Shown: in pieces, positions 23,552 to 31,040 of the stretch
How the letters are laid out: each line of letters starts with the position of its first letter
Position numbering within the stretch: the stretch's first letter is position 1
NCBI RefSeq assembly: GCF_000455285.1
Contig: NZ_HG005288.1
Location: forward strand, 113,147 to 146,769
Direction: 5' to 3'
DNA from: Candidatus Stoquefichus massiliensis AP9
GTDB lineage: Bacteria; Bacillota_I; Bacilli_A; Erysipelotrichales; Coprobacillaceae
Length of the DNA: 33,623 bases
Translations under genes and position numbers: made by a program
Notes under the pieces: model-generated
Told to the model about the DNA's origin: nothing
Seen by the model: only the letters and a program-made list of their open reading frames with translations
Database searches by the model: none

Positions 23552-24280
23552 CTAATCCTTTAATTGATGAATAACCTCTTCATAAGATGTGAAGTAGAGT
23601 TCTCTATGACCATATTCATCCACTTCAGAAATCAAATCATGAAATTCTAAATCATCTAAAATATAAAAAGCTTTCTCTTCACTATAATTCAAATATTCTT
23701 CAAGAAGTTCAATAGATGCATAACCATGTTCTAATAAGACTTCAATAACTGGCTCGTAGGGATGAATAGGCAATGCTGTTAAATCTTTCTTTCGACGAAA
23801 TAAAGAACGCGCATTGGCTTTTCTTTTTAAACGTTCTAAATAATCTCCATCCCATAAAACAACATCATTTGTTTGTGCCAATGCAATCGCTTGAGCAGTA
23901 AAACGATGATTGGTCACAACAACAGCCTGATCGCATTCATAATACTGACAGCCAGAATATGCCTGCTGAACAGCCGCAACACCTACAGGTTTATGATAAA
24001 ACTTACATTGAAAAGCATAATGTATATCTTTATATTCAGCTAAAATATCAATACCATAGTCTCCACTTCTTTTTGTTAATTTGACATGCTTATATCCATT
24101 TCTTTTAAGAATTTCCTGAACATACTGTTCAAATTCTTCACCACTCATCCGATCATTCATATCTGGTATCCAGCCAAACAAAAATCCAAATATCATCTGC
24201 AATATCATTAATACTATTTTCACGATTCCTTTTATTATATAAAAAGGAATCTTCAATATAAATCTCAATATTTTCACCAT
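23552..24280 (-). CDS. Membrane-anchored Mrr-like restriction endonuclease domain protein
   Basis: A 242-residue protein in three parts. Residues 1-38 are a strongly hydrophobic, basic-ended membrane anchor. Residues ~45-150 are an Mrr_cat-type PD-(D/E)xK nuclease fold with GEEFEQYVQEILKRNGY, GDYGIDILAEY (D78) and FQCKFY (Q91, K93). Residues ~175-235 resemble a small winged helix like FtsK-gamma (ASIELLEEYLNYSEEKAFYILDDLEF). Membrane-bound members occur widely and their target is unknown; degradation of incoming or modified DNA is a possibility. No methyltransferase lies nearby, so it is not part of a classical restriction-modification pair. It stands alone and converges with the neighbouring membrane-protein gene. 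Confidence 0.82.
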   Translation of the reverse strand: MVKILRFILKIPFYIIKGIVKIVLMILQMIFGFLFGWIPDMNDRMSGEEFEQYVQEILKRNGYKHVKLTKRSGDYGIDILAEYKDIHYAFQCKFYHKPVGVAAVQQAYSGCQYYECDQAVVVTNHRFTAQAIALAQTNDVVLWDGDYLERLKRKANARSLFRRKKDLTALPIHPYEPVIEVLLEHGYASIELLEEYLNYSEEKAFYILDDLEFHDLISEVDEYGHRELYFTSYEEVIHQLKD

Positions 24281-24384
24281 ATCACCAATCCCATTTCTTT
24301 TCTATCTGTCATTATATCACAATCTAGTATTTACAAAAGGAAAAGTCATGATAAAATAAATAAGACAAGATGAGGAGAATGCTT

Positions 24385-26115
24385 ATGTTAATAACTGCTA
24401 CACATATAACACATTATAATAATTTAAAATGCATTGTAGATGATGTTTCATTTACTATTCAACCACAAGATAAAATCGCATTGATTGGTATTAATGGTAC
24501 TGGAAAGTCAACACTTTTAAGAATCTTAGCTGGAATTCAAAAATGTACTGGTGATATTTTAAGAAAGAAAGATATCCAAATAAGTTATTTGCCACAAAAT
24601 CCAGAATTTAAAGATCATTTAACTGTGATTGAACAAGTTTATCAGTATGTTGATAAGACTGTATCTGATTATGAAGTTCAGGCTATTTTAAATAAATTTG
24701 GAATTACTGATTATAAGCAAACAATTGGTCAATTGTCAGGTGGCCAGCAAAAGCGAGTTGCTTTAGCTATTACTTTGTTAAAACCATGTGATCTTTTATT
24801 ATTAGATGAACCTACCAATCATCTTGATAATGAAATGATTGAGTATTTAGAAAAATATTTAATCAAGTTTAATAAAGCTATTTTCATGGTGACTCATGAT
24901 CGTTATTTCTTAGAAAGAATTACAAATAAGATATTTGAATTAGATCGATGTAAAATTTTTGAATATGAAGCAAACTATTCTCGCTTTTTAGAATTAAAAG
25001 CGCAAAGAGAAGAAACAGAATTGGCTACTGAAAGAAAAAGAAAACTCTTTTTAAAGAAAGAATTAGAATGGGTCAGAGCGGGTGTACAAGCACGTTCTAC
25101 AAAGAGTAAAGATCGTTTACAAAGATTTGAAGAATTAAATAATCAAAATGATATTCAAAAGATTCAAAATATACAAATGGTATCTGTTTCTTCAAGATTA
25201 GGAAAGAAAACAATTGAAATAGAAGATGTTTCTATGAGGTATAATCAATTACTCTTTTATCCTTTTTCTTATCATGTGAAAAAAAATGATAGAATTGGTA
25301 TTTTAGGTAAAAATGGATGTGGAAAATCAACCTTATTAAATATAATAGCTGGTCTGATACAACCAACTGAAGGACACATTATAATTGGTGATACTGTTAA
25401 GATTGGTTATTTTAAACAAGGACATGGTGATATGGATGCATCATTGAGAGTTATTGATTATATTAAAGAAACAGCAAATATCTTAAATACTAGTGATGGA
25501 CAATTAACTGCTAAACAGATGTGTGAGAAATTCTTATTTGATTCACAAATGCAATATACACCTATTGAAAGATTATCTGGTGGTGAAAAAAGAAGGCTTT
25601 ACCTATTAAAGATACTAATGGAAGCTCCTAATGTTTTATTATTAGATGAACCTACTAATGATTTAGATATTATGACTTTACAAATATTAGAAGATTATTT
25701 AGATCATTTTCAGGGAATTGTTATAACTGTATCTCATGATCGTTATTTTTTAGATAGGATCTGTGATGGCTTATTTGTATTTAAAGATCAAAAGATTACA
25801 TATCATAATGGTGGATATAGTGAGTTGATTTCTATTTCTGATACGACTCAGAAAACGAAAAAAGATAATGTTCAATATCAAAAGAAAAGAAAAATCAAAC
25901 TTTCTTACAATGAAAAAAAAGAATTGCAAAATTTAGAAGAACTGATTCCTACTCTAGAACAACAATTAAAAGATATTGATACTAAATTAAATGATATGAC
26001 TGATTTTCAGGATATTCAAACACTGACACAAAAAAGAGAACAGTTAGAAAAAGATATTGAAATCAGTAGTGAAAGATGGATGGAATTACTTGAGAAAGAA
26101 GAACAATCACAATAA
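24385..26115 (+). CDS. ABC-F family ATP-binding protein
   Basis: A 576-residue soluble protein with two ABC domains and no membrane part. The first has GINGTGKST, LSGGQQKR and LLLLDEPTNHLD; the second has GKNGCGKST, LSGGEKRR and VLLLDEPTNDLD. The linker (RAGVQARSTKSKDRLQRFEEL) and the C-terminal coiled coil from about residue 505 are of the Uup/EttA-like type. ABC-F proteins act on the ribosome, easing stalled translation; some protect against antibiotics. I cannot decide between housekeeping and resistance roles, and Uup-like housekeeping is favoured by the long C-terminal coil. The frame opens at 24370, but AGGAG at 24372-24376 gives good spacing only to the ATG at 24385. Confidence 0.92.
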   Translation: MLITATHITHYNNLKCIVDDVSFTIQPQDKIALIGINGTGKSTLLRILAGIQKCTGDILRKKDIQISYLPQNPEFKDHLTVIEQVYQYVDKTVSDYEVQAILNKFGITDYKQTIGQLSGGQQKRVALAITLLKPCDLLLLDEPTNHLDNEMIEYLEKYLIKFNKAIFMVTHDRYFLERITNKIFELDRCKIFEYEANYSRFLELKAQREETELATERKRKLFLKKELEWVRAGVQARSTKSKDRLQRFEELNNQNDIQKIQNIQMVSVSSRLGKKTIEIEDVSMRYNQLLFYPFSYHVKKNDRIGILGKNGCGKSTLLNIIAGLIQPTEGHIIIGDTVKIGYFKQGHGDMDASLRVIDYIKETANILNTSDGQLTAKQMCEKFLFDSQMQYTPIERLSGGEKRRLYLLKILMEAPNVLLLDEPTNDLDIMTLQILEDYLDHFQGIVITVSHDRYFLDRICDGLFVFKDQKITYHNGGYSELISISDTTQKTKKDNVQYQKKRKIKLSYNEKKELQNLEELIPTLEQQLKDIDTKLNDMTDFQDIQTLTQKREQLEKDIEISSERWMELLEKEEQSQ

Positions 26116-26119
26116 GAAA

Positions 26120-26135
26120 AGAGACCGAAGTCTCT
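26120..26135. terminator. Bidirectional terminator after the ABC-F gene
   Basis: A 6-bp stem AGAGAC/GTCTCT that has a UUCG tetraloop on the minus strand followed by TTTTC. It separates the convergent ABC-F and small membrane-protein genes. Confidence 0.7.
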
Positions 26136-26451
26136 AATTGGCAAATAAGAAAATTGCTATAATAAATGGAACAATTAAGTAAAGTGTTGATATAACGCTG
26201 ATAACATCTGTCATCACAGTATTGCGTTCTCCCTGACTTGATTTAATGTAATTTAAATCAGCCCCAGGTCCAAAACCACTACCAGTTGCTCCTTGACTTG
26301 ATCCACCTGGAACCAATAAACCAATAACTCCAAAGCATGCAAGTGCAGTCAAAACATAAAGAATAGTTGGTAACTGTGAGGCATTTCTAAACAAGTACGA
26401 ACCCCCAATAACAGCCAGCGTATAAATAAGTAACCCTAATATACGTTTCAT
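26134..26451 (-). CDS. Small membrane protein of unknown function
   Basis: A 105-residue protein with membrane segments at about 4-20, 29-48 and 83-103 and a glycine- and serine-rich loop (GGSSQGATGSGFGPGADLN) between the second and third. I do not recognise the family. GAAGGGA precedes the ATG. The gene is monocistronic, with a terminator at its 3' end and a long hairpin upstream that would isolate it from the broken gene next door. Confidence 0.65.
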   Translation of the reverse strand: MKRILGLLIYTLAVIGGSYLFRNASQLPTILYVLTALACFGVIGLLVPGGSSQGATGSGFGPGADLNYIKSSQGERNTVMTDVISVISTLYLIVPFIIAIFLFAN

Positions 26452-26504
26452 ACATATCCCTTCTTTCTACTTATATTATACCTCAAATAAATAAGTTAAG
26501 AAAC

Positions 26505-26533
26505 AAATATAGCATTTTTAAAATGCTATATTT
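26505..26533 (-). terminator. Terminator downstream of the broken gene and metH operon
   Basis: A 13-bp perfect inverted repeat (26505-26517 and 26521-26533) with a 3-nt loop, followed on the minus strand by a T-rich stretch. It is the first strong terminator after metH, so the operon probably extends to here. Confidence 0.65.
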
Positions 26534-26579
26534 ACGTATACTCATAAAAGATTTAATAAGACTGATAAATCTGTTTCTC

Positions 26580-26971
26580 TTATCTTGGGCTTTTTGCCCA
26601 AATAGAATTTTTATTAAGAATAAAAACTATTTTTGTTAAAAGAATGAGTAAACCCACTCTTCCTTCTTTAAGTTGTAGGCGATATTTTGCAAAATAAGGA
26701 CTCATTTCAAAATAAATACATAGCCAATATTCATCTTCATAACCATATTTGAATTGACGTGTGAGTGAAAATGTAAAATACTCTGATCCTATTTCATCTG
26801 TTTGCGGATTATATCTATGATCTGGCATAGCCTCAACTCAGAAATCACTTTCTTCACATTCTACCTCAGTATTTAGAAACGATAGAAAGCATTGACTAAT
26901 CCATAAGCATCTCTTTGTTGGGATACAAGATTTCTAATCAGTTCTCTTGTTTCATCTACAATATAAATCAT
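26580..26971 (-). pseudogene. Broken gene of unknown function at the end of the metH operon
   Basis: Reading on from the 48-residue ORF, an ATG overlapping its stop (ATGA, at 26969-26971) opens MIYIVDETRELIRNLVSQQ and stops at 26873-26875 after 32 codons. Directly there, the neighbouring frame continues as FLNTEVECEESDF, meets TGA, and goes on as VEAMPDHRYNPQTDEI to an 82-residue tail ending at 26580. One lost T in a T run plus one nonsense codon would turn this into a single product of about 130 residues. The tail alone is open from an internal ATG at 26828, with only GAGG two bases before it. I do not recognise the family. It could also be two small genes, but the fit of the pieces favours a decayed one. 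Confidence 0.55.
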
Positions 26972-27114
26972 TCTTTATTTTCTTGTACCTTAATTTTGAC
27001 AACTGTTTCATCAACTTGAATATTTTTGACTGCATCTTCTACAGTTGCAAATAATGGGATATCCACTTTATCAGTCTCTTCATCTTGATTATCTACTTTC
27101 ACTTTTAATGCCAT
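26968..27114 (-). CDS. 48-residue acidic protein coupled to metH
   Basis: A short ORF with a strong start: the metH stop TAG is itself part of TAGGAGG, 8 nt before this ATG, so ribosomes finishing metH can reinitiate. The 48-residue product is acidic (about thirteen Asp/Glu) and soluble, with VDIPLFATVEDAVKNIQVDETVVKIKV as a likely strand-helix-strand core, and no cysteine. I do not recognise it. Its stop overlaps the start of the next, broken reading frame (ATGA). Position suggests a role near methyl transfer or cobalamin use, but that is only an inference; it could be a standalone small protein. Confidence 0.6.
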   Translation of the reverse strand: MALKVKVDNQDEETDKVDIPLFATVEDAVKNIQVDETVVKIKVQENKE

Positions 27115-27126
27115 ATTTCTTTCCTC

Positions 27127-29475
27127 CTATAACAATTGATTTAATAATGTAACAGACGCCATAGCATCTTCACTATAATAATCTGCTCCTATTTCATCTG
27201 CAATATCTTGTGTTAAAACAGCACCACCAACCCAAATTGGGCAAAGACAACCAGATTGACGCAATGCTTGAATTGTTTTTTGCATATTCACAACCGTTGT
27301 TGTCATAAGTGCACTTAAACCAATAATCTTTGGTTGATATTGATGATATGATTCTACAACTTTCTCAACTTTTACATCTTTTCCTAGATCAATCACTTGA
27401 TATCCATAACTTTCTAAAACAACTTTTACAATATTTTTACCGATATCATGAATATCTCCTTCTACAGTACACATCATAACAGGGCCCTTTACTTGACTAT
27501 CAACTTGGAATGTTGATTTGACAACTTCAAAGGCTTTTTTTGTTGTTTCTGCTGATTGGATTAATTGTGGTAAAAAGATTTTATTGTTTTCATAATCTTG
27601 ACCAACTTGATTTAAAGCAGGGATAATGATTTCATTAATGACTTCCATTGCTTCATGAGTTTGTAAAACTTCTTTAGTTTTTTCTTGGACTTCATCTTTT
27701 AAACCATGAAGAATCATATCCTGTAATGAGAATGATGAGATTGTTGTTGGTTTAATTGTTGCTGTATGACTTTGATTTGATATATAGTGAGTACTATCTT
27801 GATCATAATTATAAAGGACATTATAAGCATCTATCGTTCCCATTAATTCCTGATCTAATGGATTGATGATGGGTAAATCTAACCCAGCTTGCATCGCAAG
27901 TGTTAAAAACGTTCTATTTAATAATGGTCTATTAGGTAATCCAAATGATACATTAGATACTCCTAAAACTGTATGAACACCTAATTCTTGTTTAACTAAT
28001 GTTAATGCTTTTAATGTTTCTTGGACTTCTTTTTGTTGTGCAGAAGCTGTTAATGTTAAACAGTCAATAATAATATCTTCTTTAGGGATACCATAAAGAC
28101 TGGCTTTATGAATAATTTTCTTTGCGATAGCCAATCGTTCTTCAGCCAGTAATGGAATACCATCTTCTAATGTTAATCCAATCACAACACCACCATATTT
28201 CTTAACAATTGGAAAAATAGCGTCCATCACTTCATCTTTACCATTCACTGAATTAATTAAAGGTTTTCCATTATAATAACGACAAGCTTTTTCAATAGCA
28301 ACTGGTGAAGAAGAATCAATTTGTAAAGGTAATTGGATAACTTCCTGCAGCAATTTGATAACCTTAACCATTGTTTCAGGTTCATCAATTCCAGGTAAGC
28401 CAACATTGACATCTAATACATCAGCTCTTGCTTGCTGCTGTTTAATCCCTTCAACAACACATTCATCATAACGACCTTCTTTTAATGCTGCTTTCAGTTT
28501 TTTCTTACCTGTTGGATTTAATCGTTCACCACAGACAACAACCTGCCCTCTAAAAACAACAGTTTGATTTTGACTTGATACACATGTATATCTTTGAACA
28601 TCTCGTTTTGAAACATGAAGTGGTGCAACAGCTTTAAGTTTAGCAATAAATTCTGGTGTTGTTCCACAACATCCCCCTACAACACTGACACCACTATGCA
28701 TGTATGAAATCATCTCTTGAGCATAGTCATCACTACTCATATGATAACATGTCTCACCATCATGTAAGCATGGCAGCCCAGCATTAGGCTGAATGATTAC
28801 AGGTATATGAGAATATTCTAATATTTCTTCAATAATAGGTTTTAATTCATGAGGACCTAATGAACAATTCACACCTAATGCATCAACTCCTAATCCTTCC
28901 ACAACATTCACAAATGTCAAAGGATCAGTTCCTGTTAATGTGCGTTTGTTTTGTTCAAATGTCATTGTGACAAAAACAGGAAGATCACTATTTTCTTTGA
29001 CTGCTAATATACCTGCTTTGACTTCATATAAATCAGTCATTGTTTCTAATAAAACGGCATCAACATCATCTTTGACCATTACAATTTGTGATGCAATCAT
29101 TTCATATGCCTCATCAAAGGTTAATGTTCCTAATGGTTCTAATAATTGTCCGATTGGCCCAATATCTAAAACAATATAGGCATCTGGATTCACTTGATCA
29201 CGTGCTATTTTCGCATTTTGAACACCTGCTTTTAATAAATCACAATAACAATATCCACTATCTGCCATTTTCAATGGATTACATCCAAATGTATTCGTTG
29301 TAATAAAATCAGCACCTGCTTTTAAATAACGTGTATGAATATCAATAATAATATCCGGATGTTCAATATTATAGACCTCTGGTATTTCACCTGCTTTGAG
29401 TCCTGCATTTTGTAATTGTGTCCCCATAGCTCCATCAAAGATCAATAAATCTTTTCCTAATCTTTCACGTAACAT
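27127..29475 (-). CDS. metH: Cobalamin-dependent methionine synthase lacking the activation domain
   Basis: Transfers methyl from 5-methyl-THF through cobalamin to homocysteine. Residues 1-~290 form the homocysteine domain, with zinc cysteines in VNCSLGP and VGGCCGTTP. Residues ~305-565 form the pterin-binding barrel. Residues ~585-782 form the cobalamin cap and Rossmann domain, with DIHDIG (674-679) giving His676 as the lower cobalt ligand. At 782 residues it stops where E. coli MetH continues with the SAM-dependent reactivation domain. That domain is encoded separately upstream, overlapping by 19 bases, as known for Thermotoga. AGGAGG is 6 nt before the ATG. It is the third gene of a metF operon. 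Confidence 0.95.
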   Translation of the reverse strand: MLRERLGKDLLIFDGAMGTQLQNAGLKAGEIPEVYNIEHPDIIIDIHTRYLKAGADFITTNTFGCNPLKMADSGYCYCDLLKAGVQNAKIARDQVNPDAYIVLDIGPIGQLLEPLGTLTFDEAYEMIASQIVMVKDDVDAVLLETMTDLYEVKAGILAVKENSDLPVFVTMTFEQNKRTLTGTDPLTFVNVVEGLGVDALGVNCSLGPHELKPIIEEILEYSHIPVIIQPNAGLPCLHDGETCYHMSSDDYAQEMISYMHSGVSVVGGCCGTTPEFIAKLKAVAPLHVSKRDVQRYTCVSSQNQTVVFRGQVVVCGERLNPTGKKKLKAALKEGRYDECVVEGIKQQQARADVLDVNVGLPGIDEPETMVKVIKLLQEVIQLPLQIDSSSPVAIEKACRYYNGKPLINSVNGKDEVMDAIFPIVKKYGGVVIGLTLEDGIPLLAEERLAIAKKIIHKASLYGIPKEDIIIDCLTLTASAQQKEVQETLKALTLVKQELGVHTVLGVSNVSFGLPNRPLLNRTFLTLAMQAGLDLPIINPLDQELMGTIDAYNVLYNYDQDSTHYISNQSHTATIKPTTISSFSLQDMILHGLKDEVQEKTKEVLQTHEAMEVINEIIIPALNQVGQDYENNKIFLPQLIQSAETTKKAFEVVKSTFQVDSQVKGPVMMCTVEGDIHDIGKNIVKVVLESYGYQVIDLGKDVKVEKVVESYHQYQPKIIGLSALMTTTVVNMQKTIQALRQSGCLCPIWVGGAVLTQDIADEIGADYYSEDAMASVTLLNQLL

Positions 29476-30086
29476 CTTTGTCCTCCTTTACGTAATTCAC
29501 AATTTTCTTTTCTTAAACATGATAAACATGATTTTTGACCTGTTGCTCCTATCCCAATCATACCTAACATGGATTTCATTGGTACAAATAATCCACCTTT
29601 ATTAATAGATACACCTAATTTTTTATCAATTTGCAACACTCTTGATAATGGTCTATTTAATGCTAGAGGTAAATCTCCATATCCTGGTGCAAAGCGAAAT
29701 GTATGCAGACCTAAATTTAAAGATTTTTCAAAATCGTCACAGCACTCTTCTAAATACCGACTGCTAACTGCATCAAAGACAATCGCTCTTGCCATATCAA
29801 TATGTTCATAATATTTGATTTGTCGATCAATTTGTACGCCTAATGTACAGGCAATGACAATACACCGATCGCAATCCTTAAAATAAAATTCTAAATCTTG
29901 AGATAAAAGTGTTAATTCTAGTTCTTTAATCATCAATGGATGATGTATTAAAGTAAATGGTTGATAAGTGACTTTAAAATGAGCACATTGTTTCACTTCG
30001 TCAATACATTCATCAATTAATACCTGTGTTTTCTCATCTACATCTTGGGGACAATTTAAATACTGTAAAATGGCCTTTTTATTCAT
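29457..30086 (-). CDS. Stand-alone methionine synthase activation (reactivation) domain protein
   Basis: A 209-residue protein with the SAM-binding pattern of the MetH activation domain: RFAPGYGD at 131-138 and PMKSMLGMIGIG at 169-180, the counterparts of the RxxPGYG and MxPxxSxSG motifs. It should supply the reductive methylation that rescues oxidised cobalamin in the truncated MetH encoded next. Its C-terminus adds four cysteines (C187, C190, C196, C205), a possible metal or Fe-S site also described for TM0269-like proteins but absent in the fused E. coli domain. It overlaps metF by 8 bases and metH by 19, so all three are coupled. Confidence 0.88.
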   Translation of the reverse strand: MNKKAILQYLNCPQDVDEKTQVLIDECIDEVKQCAHFKVTYQPFTLIHHPLMIKELELTLLSQDLEFYFKDCDRCIVIACTLGVQIDRQIKYYEHIDMARAIVFDAVSSRYLEECCDDFEKSLNLGLHTFRFAPGYGDLPLALNRPLSRVLQIDKKLGVSINKGGLFVPMKSMLGMIGIGATGQKSCLSCLRKENCELRKGGQRCYVKD

Positions 30087-30969
30087 GATTCAACTCTTTT
30101 AATACAGTTGGAATATTTTTAAAAATGGCTTGTGCTATCTCTGGTTTATTCATTGTATAAATATGAATACCATCTACTCCATTTGTAATTAAATCAATAA
30201 TTTGATGTGTTGCATAATTGATTCCTATTTCTTTCATTGCAGATGGATAACGATAATATGACTCAATCATTGTAGAAAGCTGATAAGGTATAGAACAACC
30301 ACACATTTTTGCAGTATGTAACAATGATTTAGAATTTGTGATTGGCATAATGCCAGCTAAAATAGGTACATTGATTCCTCTTTTTCTTGCTTCCTTAACC
30401 AATCTATAATAATAGTTGTTATCAAAGAATATTTGTGTAATTAAATATTGGGCACCTGCCTCTACCTTTTCTTTTAAAGCTTTTAAATCATCTTCAAAAC
30501 ACGCTGCTTCTTGATGAACTTCAGGATAACATGCTCCTGATAAACAAAAGTCACCAGGAAATGTCTCAGTGATTAATTTGTTTAAATCTTTAGCATACTG
30601 AAATTCTAAATGATCTTTATCAAAAGAAGGATCTTTTGGATAATCTCCTCTTAAAGATAATATGTTCTCAATATTGTTTTCCTTTAATTGCTGACATATA
30701 TCAATGACTTCTTCTTTTGTAGAAGAGATACATGTTAAATGTGCAACAGCTTCAATGTGATAATCATTTTTAATCTTAGAAGCAATCTCAACAGTCTTTC
30801 CTTTTGTTGAACCCCCTGCTCCATATGTTACACTGATAAAATCTGGTTTTAGCTTTGCAAGTTCATCAATTGTATAATAAATTGATGAAATATCTCCTTC
30901 TTTATTCTTTGGAGGAAACACCTCAAAAGAAATTGTTGCTTTGTTTTTCAAAATTTCCGAAATTTTCAT
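30079..30969 (-). CDS. metF: Methylenetetrahydrofolate reductase
   Basis: Reduces 5,10-methylene-THF to 5-methyl-THF, the methyl donor for MetH encoded two genes downstream. The 296-residue protein has the family start ATISFEVFPPKNKEG, the FAD barrel motifs VTYGAGGST and LSLRGDYP, and QIFFDNNYYYRLV with LAGIMPITN near the substrate site. The start at 30969 follows GGGGTG; the ATG five codons earlier lies within that site. Leader length from the predicted promoter is under 20 bases, leaving no room for a SAM or cobalamin riboswitch. Electron donor (NADH or a ferredoxin system) is not apparent. Confidence 0.95.
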   Translation of the reverse strand: MKISEILKNKATISFEVFPPKNKEGDISSIYYTIDELAKLKPDFISVTYGAGGSTKGKTVEIASKIKNDYHIEAVAHLTCISSTKEEVIDICQQLKENNIENILSLRGDYPKDPSFDKDHLEFQYAKDLNKLITETFPGDFCLSGACYPEVHQEAACFEDDLKALKEKVEAGAQYLITQIFFDNNYYYRLVKEARKRGINVPILAGIMPITNSKSLLHTAKMCGCSIPYQLSTMIESYYRYPSAMKEIGINYATHQIIDLITNGVDGIHIYTMNKPEIAQAIFKNIPTVLKELNHE

Positions 30970-30992
30970 ACTTTTACACCCCATTTTGCTAT

Positions 30993-31021
30993 ATTTTAAA
31001 GCAAATAAAGAGAATAGTCAA
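30993..31021 (-). promoter_or_regulatory. Promoter of the metF-metH operon, embedded in a terminator
   Basis: Minus-strand TTGACT (31016-31021), 17-bp spacer and TAAAAT (30993-30998). The -35 lies in the loop and stem of the terminator of the preceding ABC permease gene. Confidence 0.6.
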
Positions 31022-31034
31022 AAACTATTCTCTT
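31008..31034 (-). terminator. Terminator of the ABC permease gene
   Basis: A 10-bp perfect inverted repeat (31008-31017 and 31025-31034) followed on the minus strand by TTATTT, seven bases after the permease stop. Confidence 0.75.
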
Positions 31035-31040
31035 AAATGT

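Noticed and set aside
26829-26871. In-frame TGA read as selenocysteine or tryptophan in the broken gene
   Set aside because: Other genes in the window use TGA as a stop, no SECIS-like structure is evident, and a separate frameshift also exists, so simple decay explains it better.
28940-29811. Plus-strand open frames opposite metH and its activation gene
   Set aside because: Antisense shadows of strongly conserved enzymes, without initiation signals.
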